64,000 nucleotides of DNA from Leptospirales bacterium. GTDB lineage: Bacteria > Spirochaetota > Leptospiria > Leptospirales > Leptonemataceae. Positions 1 through 7,395 of the stretch are shown one piece after another; positions within the stretch are counted from its first letter, which is position 1; each line of letters starts with the position of its first letter. The stretch is from NCBI GenBank assembly GCA_019694655.1, contig JAIBBN010000001.1, forward strand, positions 626,501 through 690,500, in the 5' to 3' direction. The translations under genes and the position numbers were made by a program. The notes beneath the pieces are model-generated. The model ran no database searches and had not been told where the DNA came from. It was given only the letters and a program-made list of their open reading frames with translations.

Positions 1-1763
1 TTGATGTCGCACTGGCGCTTTCCCAGGGACTGGTGGGAGCGCGCCAGCTGCGGCTGGTCAATCAGGCGCCGGGTCTCTATGTTGATGCCGACGAAGATCG
101 ACTGGAACAGATTCTGCTCAATCTGATTGGCAATGCCATCAAGTTCACCGCCAGCGGCGAAGTGCGCATTGAAGCAGGACGCGATCCAGAACAGCCAGCG
201 ATGATTCGCATCAGCGTGCTTGATACCGGCATTGGCCTGCCCGAAGATCGTCTGGAGTCGATCTTTGATTCTTTCACGCAGGCCGATGGGTCCATCGGTC
301 GCGAATACGGCGGCGCCGGCCTCGGGCTTTCCATCACGCGCAGTCTGGTGGAACTGCACGGCGGAAAGATTTCTGCGCATCGGCGCGCCGAAGGCGGAAG
401 CGAATTTCGTTTTACATTGCCGGCTGTGGAAGCCGCCGAGCTCTCCAGCGCCGCCGCCGAAGAAGCAAGCGCGGCGCAGCATCTGCGTCTTCTGCCATCG
501 ATTGCGCCAGCCGAAGGCGCGCCGTCGGTCCATGAGGCGGCGGCAGAGTCGGCGGCCAGCGCTGTAGCGCCGGCCGAGAGTGCGCCTCGCGAGGCTGTCC
601 TTGCCGAGGAGCGGCCCGCTCATATCCTGATTGTTGATGATGATCCCGTCAACCTGCAGGTGCTGCGCAATCATCTCTCCATGTCCCAGTACCTGGTGCG
701 CGAGTGCGCCAGCGGTCAGGAGGCGCTGGCCGCGCTGCAAGAAGCAAACTTCGATCTCATTTTGCTCGATGTGATGATGCCGCGGCTTTCCGGCTATGAG
801 GTTTGCCGCATTGTACGCGAATCCTTTTCTACAACCGAACTGCCAGTCATACTTTTGACGGCGCGAAATCGCGTCAGCGATCTGGTGACTGGCCTGGAAA
901 GCGGGGCCAACGACTATCTGGTGAAGCCTTTCGACGCCCAGGAATTGCAGGCGCGCGTGCGCACGCTACTGGAGTTGAAGCGCGCTGCAGCATCGCAATC
1001 GCACCTGGCCATGTTGCAGGGCGAGCTGGCGGTAGCGCATCAAATTCAGCAATCGCTCCTGCCGCGCGCGCTGCCGCCAACGCCTGGCCTGCGCATCGCC
1101 GCACGCTACCAGCCAATGACCGGTCTGGCTGGCGATTTTTACGACTTCTGTCCGACCGATGACGGCGGCATTGGCTGCATTGTCGCTGATGTTTCGGGCC
1201 ACGGCGTGCCGGCAGCGCTGGTCGTATCAATGCTCAAGGTCACGCTGTGGTTTTTTCAGCAGGAGTTTGGCGCGCCGGATGCATTGCTGTACAATATGAA
1301 TCAAGCGCTGCTGCGCAACACCGGATCAGAGTTTGTGACGGCGGCCTTTGCCTGGATCGACCGGACGCGAAGCAAATTGCTGCTGTCCAATGCCGCCCAT
1401 CCGCCGGTCTACTTGCTCCGCGCCGCCGACGGCGAGCTCCTGCGTCTTAAACCGGCGGGCGCCTTGCTGGCTGTATTTCCCGAAATTGATCTGCAGCTGG
1501 CGCAGGTCGATCTGGCGCCCGGCGACCGTATTGTCCTCTATACAGATGGCGTCACCGAAGCTATCAACAGCGGCGATGAGATGTTTGGCGAGGAGCGTCT
1601 GGAACAACTGCTGCGTCAATCCCTGGCCCTGGACGCCGAGCAGTTTGCCGCGCAGCTCTTTGATACTGTCTTGAATTGGACCGGTGATACTGTCCATCTG
1701 GCGGATGATTTTTCTTTTGTCGTGATTGACGTCCTATCTCAGGACGCAGGGCTCGGGCCATAA
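1..1763 (+). CDS. Hybrid sensor kinase / receiver / SpoIIE (PP2C) phosphatase, 5'-truncated
   Basis: The reading frame is open from the first bases, so the protein starts upstream and only its C-terminal part is here. It begins inside a histidine-kinase ATPase domain: N box with EQILLNLIGNAIKFT near 105, G1 box DTGIGLP, G2 box GGAGLGLSI, to about 420. An Ala/Glu-rich linker follows. A receiver domain (about 620-980) has the acidic pocket VDDDP, the phospho-Asp in LLDVMMP and the Lys in VKPFD. A SpoIIE/PP2C domain (about 1050-1740) has metal-binding Asp motifs GDFYD, DVSGHG, TDGVTE and DDFSF. By family knowledge, a sensory input would control the receiver and its phosphatase, which would dephosphorylate a STAS-type anti-anti-sigma protein. 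The upstream sensor and the His phosphorylation site are not visible. The in-frame GTG at 33 is inside the ATPase fold and is not the true start. Confidence 0.9.
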   Translation, partial: DVALALSQGLVGARQLRLVNQAPGLYVDADEDRLEQILLNLIGNAIKFTASGEVRIEAGRDPEQPAMIRISVLDTGIGLPEDRLESIFDSFTQADGSIGREYGGAGLGLSITRSLVELHGGKISAHRRAEGGSEFRFTLPAVEAAELSSAAAEEASAAQHLRLLPSIAPAEGAPSVHEAAAESAASAVAPAESAPREAVLAEERPAHILIVDDDPVNLQVLRNHLSMSQYLVRECASGQEALAALQEANFDLILLDVMMPRLSGYEVCRIVRESFSTTELPVILLTARNRVSDLVTGLESGANDYLVKPFDAQELQARVRTLLELKRAAASQSHLAMLQGELAVAHQIQQSLLPRALPPTPGLRIAARYQPMTGLAGDFYDFCPTDDGGIGCIVADVSGHGVPAALVVSMLKVTLWFFQQEFGAPDALLYNMNQALLRNTGSEFVTAAFAWIDRTRSKLLLSNAAHPPVYLLRAADGELLRLKPAGALLAVFPEIDLQLAQVDLAPGDRIVLYTDGVTEAINSGDEMFGEERLEQLLRQSLALDAEQFAAQLFDTVLNWTGDTVHLADDFSFVVIDVLSQDAGLGP

Positions 1764-1777
1764 TTTCTGGGGGAGTT

Positions 1778-2209
1778 ATGGATACATTGAAACAATCGCA
1801 ATTGAAAGCAGGCGCACTGTTGCTCTTTCTGGGCATGCTCACCGGCATACTGGTCTCGGCGGGGATGACGCACAAAATTCCGGCCGACGGCCGTATCATG
1901 CTTGGCTCGCACCTCAACGCCATTCTGGGCGCTTTCATGCTCTTTGGCTATGCGCTCTCGCTGGCACACTTGAAGTATGAACTGAAGACGCTGCGCTTGA
2001 TCGGCAACCTGCTGGTGCTGGCCAACTTCAGCAACTGGCTGATCACGGCGATCAAGGCCTTCCCGGGAGTGCACGGCATTGACTTTGACGCTGATCCAGT
2101 CAACAACGTCGTATTTGTTGCGCTGACCTTCCTGGTGGTGCTGCCCACCCTGGCCGCAACCGGACTGTGGTTCTTTGGCTTTGTGCGCGGCGGCGCCGCC
2201 TCCCGCTAA
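1778..2209 (+). CDS. Small four-helix membrane protein, possibly HabB/hydroxylaminobenzene mutase-like
   Basis: A 143-residue protein with four hydrophobic segments (roughly residues 10-30, 45-65, 72-95 and 108-135) and short loops. It starts at ATG 1778, 15 bases after the preceding stop, with GGGGGAG just upstream as ribosome binding site, so it is probably co-transcribed with the phosphatase gene. The GSHLNAILGAFML stretch in helix two resembles the histidine-containing helix of hydroxylaminobenzene mutase and styrene-oxide-isomerase relatives. That is a pattern impression only. No enzymatic context (nitroaromatic or styrene catabolism) is nearby, so a general membrane role is equally possible. 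Confidence 0.7.
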   Translation: MDTLKQSQLKAGALLLFLGMLTGILVSAGMTHKIPADGRIMLGSHLNAILGAFMLFGYALSLAHLKYELKTLRLIGNLLVLANFSNWLITAIKAFPGVHGIDFDADPVNNVVFVALTFLVVLPTLAATGLWFFGFVRGGAASR

Positions 2210-2263
2210 TAGCGGAAGCGATTGACAGGGCGGGCGATCGGCGCGCAGTCGCGCAAGCCCGCC

Positions 2264-2959
2264 ATGCTGCTGCGAACAATCATTACAATCCTGTTACTGC
2301 AACTGGCGCTCTGTTCCAGCCACAATGAACCGGGCGCGCCGGTCCCTTCCGGACGGCGCAGCCTGCAACGCGATTTTCAAGAACATCGCGATCCCAGCGG
2401 CCAGTTATGGATCGAACGCAAGCAGGTAATTCAGGAAGATGCATACTACGACGTGGCCTTTCCGTGGGTGCGCGAGGCTGATTCCGATGCGTTGCGCCAG
2501 TCAATCAACGCCTGGGTGGACCGCAATGCTTTACAGCCGCTCAAGCTGCACGCCGGGGCAAGCTATGGAAAGTTGAGTATTGCATACGGAATCAGACTGG
2601 CCCCTGGCCGCTGGTTGAGCATTGCAGTGGTATCCATTCACTGCGCCGATTGTTCACAGCCTGAGATCCATCTTGACGGAGCGCTCTGGTCCTTGAGCGA
2701 TCAGCGGCAGATTGCGCCGACCGAATTGCTGCGCGACGGAGCGGCGCTGGCGACGCTGCGCAGTCGCGCTTTGCAGGCCATGGGCGAGGCGGAGAGTGCG
2801 GCGTCGGCCAATGCTGCGCTGCTGCTGCAAAGTTCTGGCCTCTGCCTGGCGCTGGCGCCGCAGCAGGGGCTGGCCGAGAACGCGCCCGTCTACTGCTTTG
2901 ATTCTGAGCAGATCCAGGATTTGCTTTCGGCGCAGGGCAAGGAGATGCTTGCCAGGTAG
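2264..2959 (+). CDS. Exported lipoprotein, PdaC/RsiV-like (DUF3298-type) fold suspected
   Basis: The start is set at ATG 2264 because it places a hydrophobic signal sequence ([16 protein letters not shown]) directly at the N-terminus. The longer frame from 2222 adds a polar leader. LALC followed by SSHNEPG is a plausible lipobox, giving a 231-aa precursor anchored by a diacylated Cys. The mature part contains [27 protein letters not shown] and [24 protein letters not shown], then a C-terminal segment on how much of the compound is 'owed' to catalytic-looking loops that I cannot assign. The two alternating strand/helix stretches are reminiscent of DUF3298/PdaC modules of RsiV-type proteins. 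This is a weak inference from layout. Three further cysteines (HCADC, CLAL) lie in the mature domain. Confidence 0.65.
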   Translation: MLLRTIITILLLQLALCSSHNEPGAPVPSGRRSLQRDFQEHRDPSGQLWIERKQVIQEDAYYDVAFPWVREADSDALRQSINAWVDRNALQPLKLHAGASYGKLSIAYGIRLAPGRWLSIAVVSIHCADCSQPEIHLDGALWSLSDQRQIAPTELLRDGAALATLRSRALQAMGEAESAASANAALLLQSSGLCLALAPQQGLAENAPVYCFDSEQIQDLLSAQGKEMLAR

Positions 2960-3063
2960 GGCTTGCGGCCTGGCGCCCTGAGCAGCGCATTTTTTTGCTG
3001 CAACGGAGCGGCTGCTGCCGTCTCCTGTCCCGCAGCGCCGCATTGCGCGGGCTGGAGGAAACG

Positions 3064-3351
3064 ATGGCAGGATCGAGCAATTGGACCAAACGGGTGGCAG
3101 CGGCGGCGCTGGTCAGCAGCGCACTTGGCGGAAGTCTTGCCTTTTGTTCTCCCTCAAACGGCGGCCATCCCGAGGCCAGCGAGTGGCAGGGTACAGAACG
3201 CTGCGCCGGCGTAGCGCGCGCCGGAAAGAACGACTGCAGCACCAGCGCCCACAGCTGTTCCGGCCAGGCAAGCGCCGACAATGTTGCCGGCGAATGGATC
3301 AGCGTACCCAAGGGTCTTTGCGAAAAGATTGCTGGCGGGCGCGTGATCTAA
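3064..3351 (+). CDS. bufA: Bufferin-type precursor peptide (DUF2282), BufA1-like
   Basis: A 95-aa precursor starting at ATG 3064 behind a strong GGAGGAAACG site. It has a basic n-region, a hydrophobic signal segment (residues 11-27) and a short mature part. The mature part carries the four cysteines typical of DUF2282 peptides: C47, C58, C65 and C86, in the contexts [20 protein letters not shown] and KGLCEKI. In the known family, an MNIO enzyme (BufB) with partner BufC modifies core cysteines, and the product is exported and binds copper. Both partner genes follow immediately, so assignment is strong. An extra cysteine, C28, sits at the end of the signal region (SLAFC). It could be a loose spirochaetal lipobox, although Phe before Cys is unfavourable, or part of the cleaved signal. 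Metal specificity cannot be read from the sequence. Confidence 0.9.
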   Translation: MAGSSNWTKRVAAAALVSSALGGSLAFCSPSNGGHPEASEWQGTERCAGVARAGKNDCSTSAHSCSGQASADNVAGEWISVPKGLCEKIAGGRVI

Positions 3352-3365
3352 GGATTGTTACGGCC

Positions 3366-4193
3366 GTGGCCCTCAGCGGCGTTGGCCTGGGCTTTCGCTC
3401 CGAATACTTTGATGAACTTTTGCAACTGGCGGACGAGGGCGATGAACGTCGTCCGCAGTGGCTGGAGATTCTGATCGACAATTTTGCCGACGGCGAACGT
3501 CGACAATGGCTGGCGCTGGATGAACTGCGCCAGCGTTACAACCTGGCCTTTCACTGCACGGGTCTGGATATTGGCGGGGCCATGCCTCTGGACCGCGAAC
3601 GCCTGCTGCGCATCGCCGACATGATGCGCCGCCTGCAGGCGACGCAAGTATCGGCGCACCTCTGCTGGACGGCGGCCGCCGGACGCTTCAGCCATGAACT
3701 GTTGCCGCTGCCGGCTACGGAAGAGAGTCTAAAGCGCGTAAGCGGCCGCGTGGCCCAGGCCCAGGAGTGGCTGGGCGCGCCCCTGATCCTGGAGAATGTC
3801 AGCGCCTGTCTGCGGCCCGTGGGCGAAATGGGCGAGGGCCAATTCCTGGCAGCCTGCGCCCGGCGCAGCGGCGCCCGATTGTTGTTGGATATCAATAATT
3901 TGTTTGTGAATTTCCACAATTTTGGCGAGGATCCGCGGCAGATTCTGGACTGTCTGGACGCCGCTTCAGTTGCCATGTATCATATCGCCGGCTATCAGGA
4001 TCTTGACGGACTGCTCGTCGATAGCCATGGAGCGCCCGTGGACGGCGCGGTCTGGAAGCTCTGGCAAGCGGCCCTTGAGCGCATTGGTCCGCGGCCCCTG
4101 TGCCTGGAGCGCGATCAGAACCTGCCGCCGCTTGAGGAGCTGCTTGGCGAATTGCAACAGGCGCGCGCCCTGATGGTTGAGCATGCGGCTTGA
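3366..4193 (+). CDS. bufB: MNIO-family enzyme (DUF692), bufferin maturation
   Basis: Multinuclear non-heme iron-dependent oxidative enzyme of 275 aa. The family start motif GVGLGFRSEYFDE lies right after GTG 3366, with AAGGA overlapping the bufA stop upstream. The much longer frame from 3081 is an artefact of reading through bufA. Family metal-ligand motifs occur in order: WLEI (E34), FHCTGLDIG (H63), SAHLCW, LENVS, LLDINN, YHIAGY, DSHG and LERDQN. In bufferin and methanobactin-type pathways, this enzyme oxidises precursor cysteines into thiooxazole or oxazolone-type groups. Usual members have Gly after the first His (HGVSLSIG). Here it is Cys (HCTGLDIG), which is a minor oddity. The gene lies 14 bases after bufA and its 3' end overlaps bufC. 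Confidence 0.92.
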   Translation: MALSGVGLGFRSEYFDELLQLADEGDERRPQWLEILIDNFADGERRQWLALDELRQRYNLAFHCTGLDIGGAMPLDRERLLRIADMMRRLQATQVSAHLCWTAAAGRFSHELLPLPATEESLKRVSGRVAQAQEWLGAPLILENVSACLRPVGEMGEGQFLAACARRSGARLLLDINNLFVNFHNFGEDPRQILDCLDAASVAMYHIAGYQDLDGLLVDSHGAPVDGAVWKLWQAALERIGPRPLCLERDQNLPPLEELLGELQQARALMVEHAA

Positions 4194-4755
4194 TGATTTT
4201 CAACGCGAATTCATGGCGCTGATCTCGTCCGTGGATGCGCCCCTGGCGCTGCGCAACATTTCGCCCGAGCTGCGCAGCGCGCTTGGCGCCGGGCTTTCCG
4301 ACGAAGAGTTGCGCCGTCGGCTGCAGATTTACATCAATGGCGCGCAGCGCGCCATTGGTCGCAGCCTGGCCGAACAATTCCCGGCATTGCGCGCCCTGCT
4401 GGGCGCCGTTGAACTGGATGCCTTGATTCGCCGCTTTGCCGCCGAAAATGCCGCAGGTTTTGCCGAGCTGCCGCTTTGTGGCGCTCCCTTTGTTTCCTTT
4501 CTGGCCGCCGAACTCTCCGCCCAACGTCCGCGCTGGCTGCTGGATGTGGCGCAGCTGGAATCGCTCTCTTACCAGATGCAATTTGCCGCAGACGGCGAGA
4601 CCCTGGAGCTGCAGTTTTCCAGCAACGCCGCCGAGCTGCGCGAGTATGCCCTGGGCGGCGGCGTCGATGCGGCGCCCGATCCCCAGGCCGCCTGCACTGT
4701 GCGCATCGTGCGTCAGCCAGAGGGGCCGCGCATCTACTGGCGTCGCGTTTCCTGA
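4183..4755 (+). CDS. bufC: DUF2063 protein, BufC partner of the MNIO enzyme
   Basis: A 190-aa protein starting at ATG 4183 (MRLDDFQREFMALI), inside the last codons of bufB (11-base overlap), which implies translational coupling. The N-terminal helical part has LQIYINGAQRAIGRSLAEQFPALRALLG, the DUF2063 signature (Y-N-x3-R-x2-L-x3-FP). The C-terminal half carries LLDVAQLESLSYQMQFA and a small mixed alpha/beta end. In characterised MNIO systems this protein recruits the leader or core of the precursor to the oxidase. No DoxX-family gene or ECF sigma factor, which frequent buf operons, is found beside it. A rhomboid protease gene follows 63 bases later. Confidence 0.88.
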   Translation: MRLDDFQREFMALISSVDAPLALRNISPELRSALGAGLSDEELRRRLQIYINGAQRAIGRSLAEQFPALRALLGAVELDALIRRFAAENAAGFAELPLCGAPFVSFLAAELSAQRPRWLLDVAQLESLSYQMQFAADGETLELQFSSNAAELREYALGGGVDAAPDPQAACTVRIVRQPEGPRIYWRRVS

Positions 4756-4818
4756 GTCCTCACAGCCTGCACCTCGCGCCGTCTTGACAGGCGCACGACG
4801 CCGCTGAAATTTGCGCCA

Positions 4819-5418
4819 ATGATTTCCACGCTCTTGATCATCGCTGTGAACCTTGGCATCACGCTCTGGGGCTTCGAGGCCCTGCAGCGCGGCGACCGAC
4901 GCGCCTTGTTCATTCCCTATGAAACGGCGCAGGGGCGCAACTGGGAAGGCGTCTTTCTGTCCATGTTCACCCATGCCAACTGGGCGCACTTTGTGTTCAA
5001 TATGCTTTCCTTCTATTTTTTTGCTCCGCTGACGGCGCAGGCGATGGGCGATATCGCCGCCGTCATTCTCTACCTGGTGGCAGGCGTGGGCGGCTCGATT
5101 CTGGTTTATATTGTACGTCACAAAGATCCGCGCTACAGTTGTCTGGGGGCCAGCGGCGCGGTCAGCGGCATTATCTTCGCTTCGATATTGTTTCAGCCCC
5201 AGATGAATATCTATTTCATGTTCGTTCCGCTGCCCATTCCGGGGCCGATCTATGCGTTGCTTTATCTGGCGCTGACCTACTACATGATGAAGCGCGGCGG
5301 CGACGGCATCAGTCACGAAGCGCATTTTGGCGGGGCCATCACTGGCATTGTCGCCGCCATCGTGACCGATCCGGGCTCGCCTGCCAGGTTGCTCCAGCGC
5401 ATGCTCAATCTGTTCTAG
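4819..5418 (+). CDS. Rhomboid-family intramembrane serine protease
   Basis: A 199-aa six-helix membrane protein. The family motifs are visible: HANWAHFVFNML (helix 2 His and Asn), the catalytic serine S112 in GASGAVSG at the start of helix 4, and the second catalytic residue H169 in HEAHFGGAITG of helix 6. The length is that of a minimal rhomboid core with no extra domains. It cleaves transmembrane substrates within the inner membrane, but the substrate is unknown. It starts at ATG 4819, 63 bases downstream of bufC on the same strand, and may be read from the same transcript. No functional link to bufferin maturation is established. It converges with the minus-strand gene ending at 5440. Confidence 0.92.
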   Translation: MISTLLIIAVNLGITLWGFEALQRGDRRALFIPYETAQGRNWEGVFLSMFTHANWAHFVFNMLSFYFFAPLTAQAMGDIAAVILYLVAGVGGSILVYIVRHKDPRYSCLGASGAVSGIIFASILFQPQMNIYFMFVPLPIPGPIYALLYLALTYYMMKRGGDGISHEAHFGGAITGIVAAIVTDPGSPARLLQRMLNLF

Positions 5419-5439
5419 TATATTGCCAGCGCTCTTGGG

Positions 5440-6366
5440 CTAAAGGGCGTCGCTTGCTGCGAGCGGCTGGCCGCCGCCCAGACTTGTGGCGCGAACGATA
5501 TTGCCGGCGCCCTGGTAATCCAGAGCGGCAAAGGAGTGCTCGCGGGCCAGGGCAATGCCGCGGCCGTGCAGATCAAAGGCGCGGTCGGCAGAGAGCGTCA
5601 GGTAGGGGCGATGGTCGAATCCCTGACCCATATCCTCGATTTCGAAAAGCTTATTGGGACCCTCGCGCCAGAATCGCAGCGTTGCGTAGCGCTGACTGTA
5701 AGGCGCTTCCTCCAGTCGCGCCTGCAGAAAGTCATCCAGTTCGTTGCTGCGCAGCAGCGAACTCTTTTGCTGGTAGCTGATCTCCAGGTTGCCGTGTTCA
5801 ATGGCGTTGGTGAGCAGCTCCATTAAGCCAAAGCGCAGTCGCGCCGGATCGCTTTCCAGATGACTCAACCAGCGACTGAGGCGCAGCGCTTCTGGCGGTC
5901 TCTGCACCCGAAACTCGCCGCGTTCCATATCCAACACTGCCATACGCAGTTCATCAATCTCTTCCGCCGATTGTTGCAGGGCGCGAAATTGATCAAAGGC
6001 GGCGCCGACCGTGGCCAGCAGCAGCGGCGGCTGCACCGGCTTGGTCAGATAGTAAAAGGCGCCGGCGGCAATTCCCTGGCGAACAAACTCCGCCTCGCTG
6101 TGCGCCGTCAGCATGATTACTGGCATCAGTCGTCCGCGTGTGTTAGCCTTCAGCTCGCGCAGCAGCGACACCCCTTCGCCGTCAGGCAGCGTCCAGTCAA
6201 GAATCAGCAAGCAGGGCGCCGGATCAAGCTCCAGCAGATGACGACGCGCCTCGCCAAGCGTTCCCAGTTGCAGGATGGGCAGGTTGCGGTAGCGGCTCTC
6301 CAGCAGGCGCGTGATCAAGCCAACGATGGAAGGATCGTCGTCTACCAGCGCTACCGGGGCCTGCAT
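5440..6366 (-). CDS. Response regulator fused to anti-sigma-type HATPase domain
   Basis: A 308-aa protein with start ATG at 6366 (MQAPVALVDDDPS). The N-terminal extension of the longest frame lacks family similarity. Residues 1-125 are a receiver with the acidic pair DDD, phospho-Asp in LILDWTLPDGEG, Thr in MLTAHS and Lys in LTKPVQ. The second half (about 150-305) is a GHKL ATPase of the RsbW/SpoIIAB type: N box FGLMELLTNAIEHGNLEIS, G1 box EDMGQGFD and G2 box HGRGIALAREH. Such receiver-ATPase proteins act as phosphorylation-controlled anti-sigma or serine kinases in partner-switching pathways. The gene is divergent from sfsA, with 78 bases between starts. Probable partners in this window are the SpoIIE phosphatases and STAS proteins, but none is adjacent. 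Confidence 0.88.
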   Translation of the reverse strand: MQAPVALVDDDPSIVGLITRLLESRYRNLPILQLGTLGEARRHLLELDPAPCLLILDWTLPDGEGVSLLRELKANTRGRLMPVIMLTAHSEAEFVRQGIAAGAFYYLTKPVQPPLLLATVGAAFDQFRALQQSAEEIDELRMAVLDMERGEFRVQRPPEALRLSRWLSHLESDPARLRFGLMELLTNAIEHGNLEISYQQKSSLLRSNELDDFLQARLEEAPYSQRYATLRFWREGPNKLFEIEDMGQGFDHRPYLTLSADRAFDLHGRGIALAREHSFAALDYQGAGNIVRATSLGGGQPLAASDAL

Positions 6367-6444
6367 GGCGCAGAGCAAGAGATTGCAGCGTCCGGTCAAT
6401 CGCGAAGCGATTGGCGCCGCGCTTGATTCTCCGCGTCCTGTCTT

Positions 6445-7143
6445 GTGTACTACTCCGCGCCTTTGACCGAAGCGCTGCTCTTGCGGCGCTACAAACGCTT
6501 TCTGGCCGATGTGCGCCTGCCGGATGGAAGCACGCAAACGGTTTTTTGTGCTAACCCTGGCAGCATGCGCACCTGCCTGGGCGAAGGCTGGCGCGCACGC
6601 ATCTCAGATAGCGGCCCAAATTCAAAGCGCAAGTTGCGCTACACGCTGGAGCAAGTGCACAACGGCCGATGCTGGATTGGCGTCAAAACACACCAGGCAA
6701 ATTTTGCCGTGCGCGAGGCCTTGCAGCAGGGGCGCCTCAGGGAACTGGGCGCTGTGACCATGCTGAAGAGCGAGGTGCAGGTATCGGCGCACAGTCGACT
6801 GGACTTTGCTTTGCGACTCAATGGCCGACCGTGCTACCTCGAAGTAAAGAGCGTCTCAATGTGCGAGGGCGGCGTATATTACTTTCCGGATGCGCCCAGC
6901 GCGCGCGCTCGAAGGCACCTGAGTGAAATGAGCGCCTTGCACGCTCGCGGGGCGCGCGCCATCTTGCTGTTCTTGATTCAACGCAGCGATGGTCGTTTGC
7001 TGCGTGCGGCGGAAACAATTGATCCGGCCTACGCTCGCGCATTGCGTCTTGCAGCTGCGGCCGGAGTCGAAGTGCGCGCTTATCGCCTGCAGCTGGGCGC
7101 GCGCCGCCTTCGCCTGGCAGGCCCGGTGCAAATAGAGCTGTAG
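6445..7143 (+). CDS. sfsA: Sugar fermentation stimulation protein homologue
   Basis: A 232-aa protein beginning with GTG 6445 and matching SfsA along its whole length. It has the OB-like N-terminal part with RYKRFLADVRLPDG and CANPGSMRTCLGEG, KRKLRYTLEQV, and the nuclease-like core SRLDFALRLNG, CYLEVKSVSMCEGGVYYFPDAPSARARRHLSEM. The core carries the acidic and Lys residues (D, E-x-K) of a PD-(D/E)XK-like fold. The family is described as a DNA-binding protein that stimulates maltose metabolism genes in Escherichia coli. Its exact activity is uncertain even there. Divergent from the receiver-ATPase gene. Confidence 0.93.
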   Translation: MYYSAPLTEALLLRRYKRFLADVRLPDGSTQTVFCANPGSMRTCLGEGWRARISDSGPNSKRKLRYTLEQVHNGRCWIGVKTHQANFAVREALQQGRLRELGAVTMLKSEVQVSAHSRLDFALRLNGRPCYLEVKSVSMCEGGVYYFPDAPSARARRHLSEMSALHARGARAILLFLIQRSDGRLLRAAETIDPAYARALRLAAAAGVEVRAYRLQLGARRLRLAGPVQIEL

Positions 7144-7164
7144 ACCGCTGCACGCGCTTGACTG

Positions 7165-7390
7165 CAAGGGCGCTGCCAACAGCGTTGGCGACATCTCCAG
7201 GGAGGAAGTGGGGTGCGCCGGCATGGCTGGCAATTCCCCCGCTGACGCGCAACTGTAAGATGCCGTTCTATTCGGCGTCGTAGCCAGATCTTCCCCGCGG
7301 ATCGCGTCTCGCGTACAGACGCGCCGCATCTCGCGCTCTTAGCAGGCGAGGGGGCCCGGGAGATTTCCGGGCAGTTCGCTCGCAACAGAG
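7165..7390 (+). promoter_or_regulatory. Cobalamin (B12) riboswitch
   Basis: The 250 bases before the TonB receptor gene hold the B12-riboswitch core. A paired GGGGTGCGCC...AATTCCCCC region (about 7210-7240) is followed by the B12 box gctgacgcgcaactgtaaga at 7241-7260, then an AGCCAGA element (7282-7288). A perfect hairpin GCCAAC/GTTGGC (7175-7189) lies at the 5' side. A second hairpin, GCCCGG/CCGGGC (7354-7372), sits just before the ribosome site GAGGGGAG at 7388-7395. No U tract follows the last hairpin, so control of translation initiation is more likely than termination. Boundaries are approximate. Confidence 0.85.
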
Positions 7391-7395
7391 GGGAG

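Noticed and set aside
3892-5325. 477-codon open frame on the minus strand across bufB, bufC and the rhomboid gene
   Set aside because: It lies opposite three well-supported genes and its product is low-complexity His/Arg/Gln/Gly-rich with no family motif. High GC suppresses stop codons in the complementary frame.
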